A DNA stretch of 7,347 bases from Silvimonas sp. JCM 19000. GTDB lineage: Bacteria > Pseudomonadota > Gammaproteobacteria > Burkholderiales > Chitinibacteraceae. The stretch's first letter is position 1, and each line of letters starts with the position of its first letter. Shown here piece by piece: positions 7,231 to 7,347 of this stretch. A program made the position numbers and the translations under genes. Where the stretch lies: positions 1-7,347 of the forward strand of contig BBFD01000207.1 of NCBI GenBank assembly GCA_001313065.1. Reading direction: 5' to 3'. The notes beneath the pieces were generated by a model. The model ran no database searches. It saw only the letters and a list, made by a program, of their open reading frames with translations, and was not told the origin of the DNA.

Positions 7231-7347
7231 ATGGAAAAAAACGTCCAGAGTCGCAAGATCCGCAGATTGCCACCGCTGCACCGGCGGCGGCGGATGCCCC
7301 CACCAATGTTTCGCGCCGCCGCTTGTTGCTGGGTCTGGGCGCGGGTG
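7231..7347 (+). CDS. efeB: EfeB, Tat-exported DyP-type peroxidase (N-terminus, partial, frameshifted)
   Basis: Only the first 39 or so codons are in the window. After a hydrophilic stretch the frame ending at the edge reads TNVSRRRLLLGLGAG, a textbook twin-arginine signal (S-R-R-R-L-L) with the start of its hydrophobic core. A Tat-exported protein directly after efeO is expected to be EfeB, the heme-containing DyP-type peroxidase of this system, which acts in the periplasm. The start ATG at 7231 has a purine-rich GAAAGAAG 8 bases upstream. The ATG and the Tat motif are out of frame because of the A7 run at 7235-7241: five or eight A would join them (MEKRPESQ or MEKKRPESQ). Function is inferred from signal and context; no peroxidase domain is visible. 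Confidence 0.75.
   Translation, partial: MEKNVQSRKIRRLPPLHRRRRMPPPMFRAAACCWVWARV

Overview
The window looks like chromosomal DNA from a Gram-negative proteobacterium, most likely a betaproteobacterium. This is inferred from the moderately high GC content, the small CxxC protein at the left end, the style of the Fur boxes and the efeUOB gene order. I cannot name a genus. The theme is iron acquisition under Fur control, with a sensor kinase/STAS pair placed between the two iron loci.

Layout. At 162-356 (+) is a 64-residue four-cysteine protein with an excellent ribosome binding site. At 601-2774 (-) is an outer-membrane TonB-dependent siderophore receptor. It has a signal peptide, a TonB box, an almost perfectly palindromic Fur box and a leader stem-loop upstream, and two apparent terminators downstream. 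At 3019-3327 (-) is a single-domain STAS protein (anti-anti-sigma type) followed by a terminator. Upstream of it on the same strand, at 3445-4637 (-), is a soluble GAF-HisKA-HATPase sensor histidine kinase. A 314-bp divergent intergenic region holds three inverted repeats, a second strong Fur box and a sigma-70-like promoter. Rightwards from there runs an efeUOB-type operon: the EfeU/FTR1 iron permease (4952 to about 5789), EfeO (5890-7083; cupredoxin plus M75/imelysin-like domain, here with a lipobox), and the start of EfeB (7231 to the window end; Tat-exported DyP-type peroxidase, cut by the edge).

How they work together. When iron is scarce, Fur should release both iron loci. The receptor would then bring ferric siderophore across the outer membrane, and the Efe system would handle free iron: EfeB and EfeO in the periplasm, EfeU in the inner membrane. 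The kinase/STAS pair may be a neighbour with an unrelated job; nothing in the sequence proves a link to iron.

The most important caveat is that nearly every long gene is broken by single-base frameshifts. I place about twelve. Almost all are one base too many in an A/T run or one G/C too few. Correcting them restores full-length proteins of expected size (receptor 724, kinase 397, EfeU 278, EfeO 396 residues). The best reading is uncorrected sequencing or assembly error, not gene decay. I found no tRNA, rRNA, CRISPR array, insertion sequence or convincing undescribed system.
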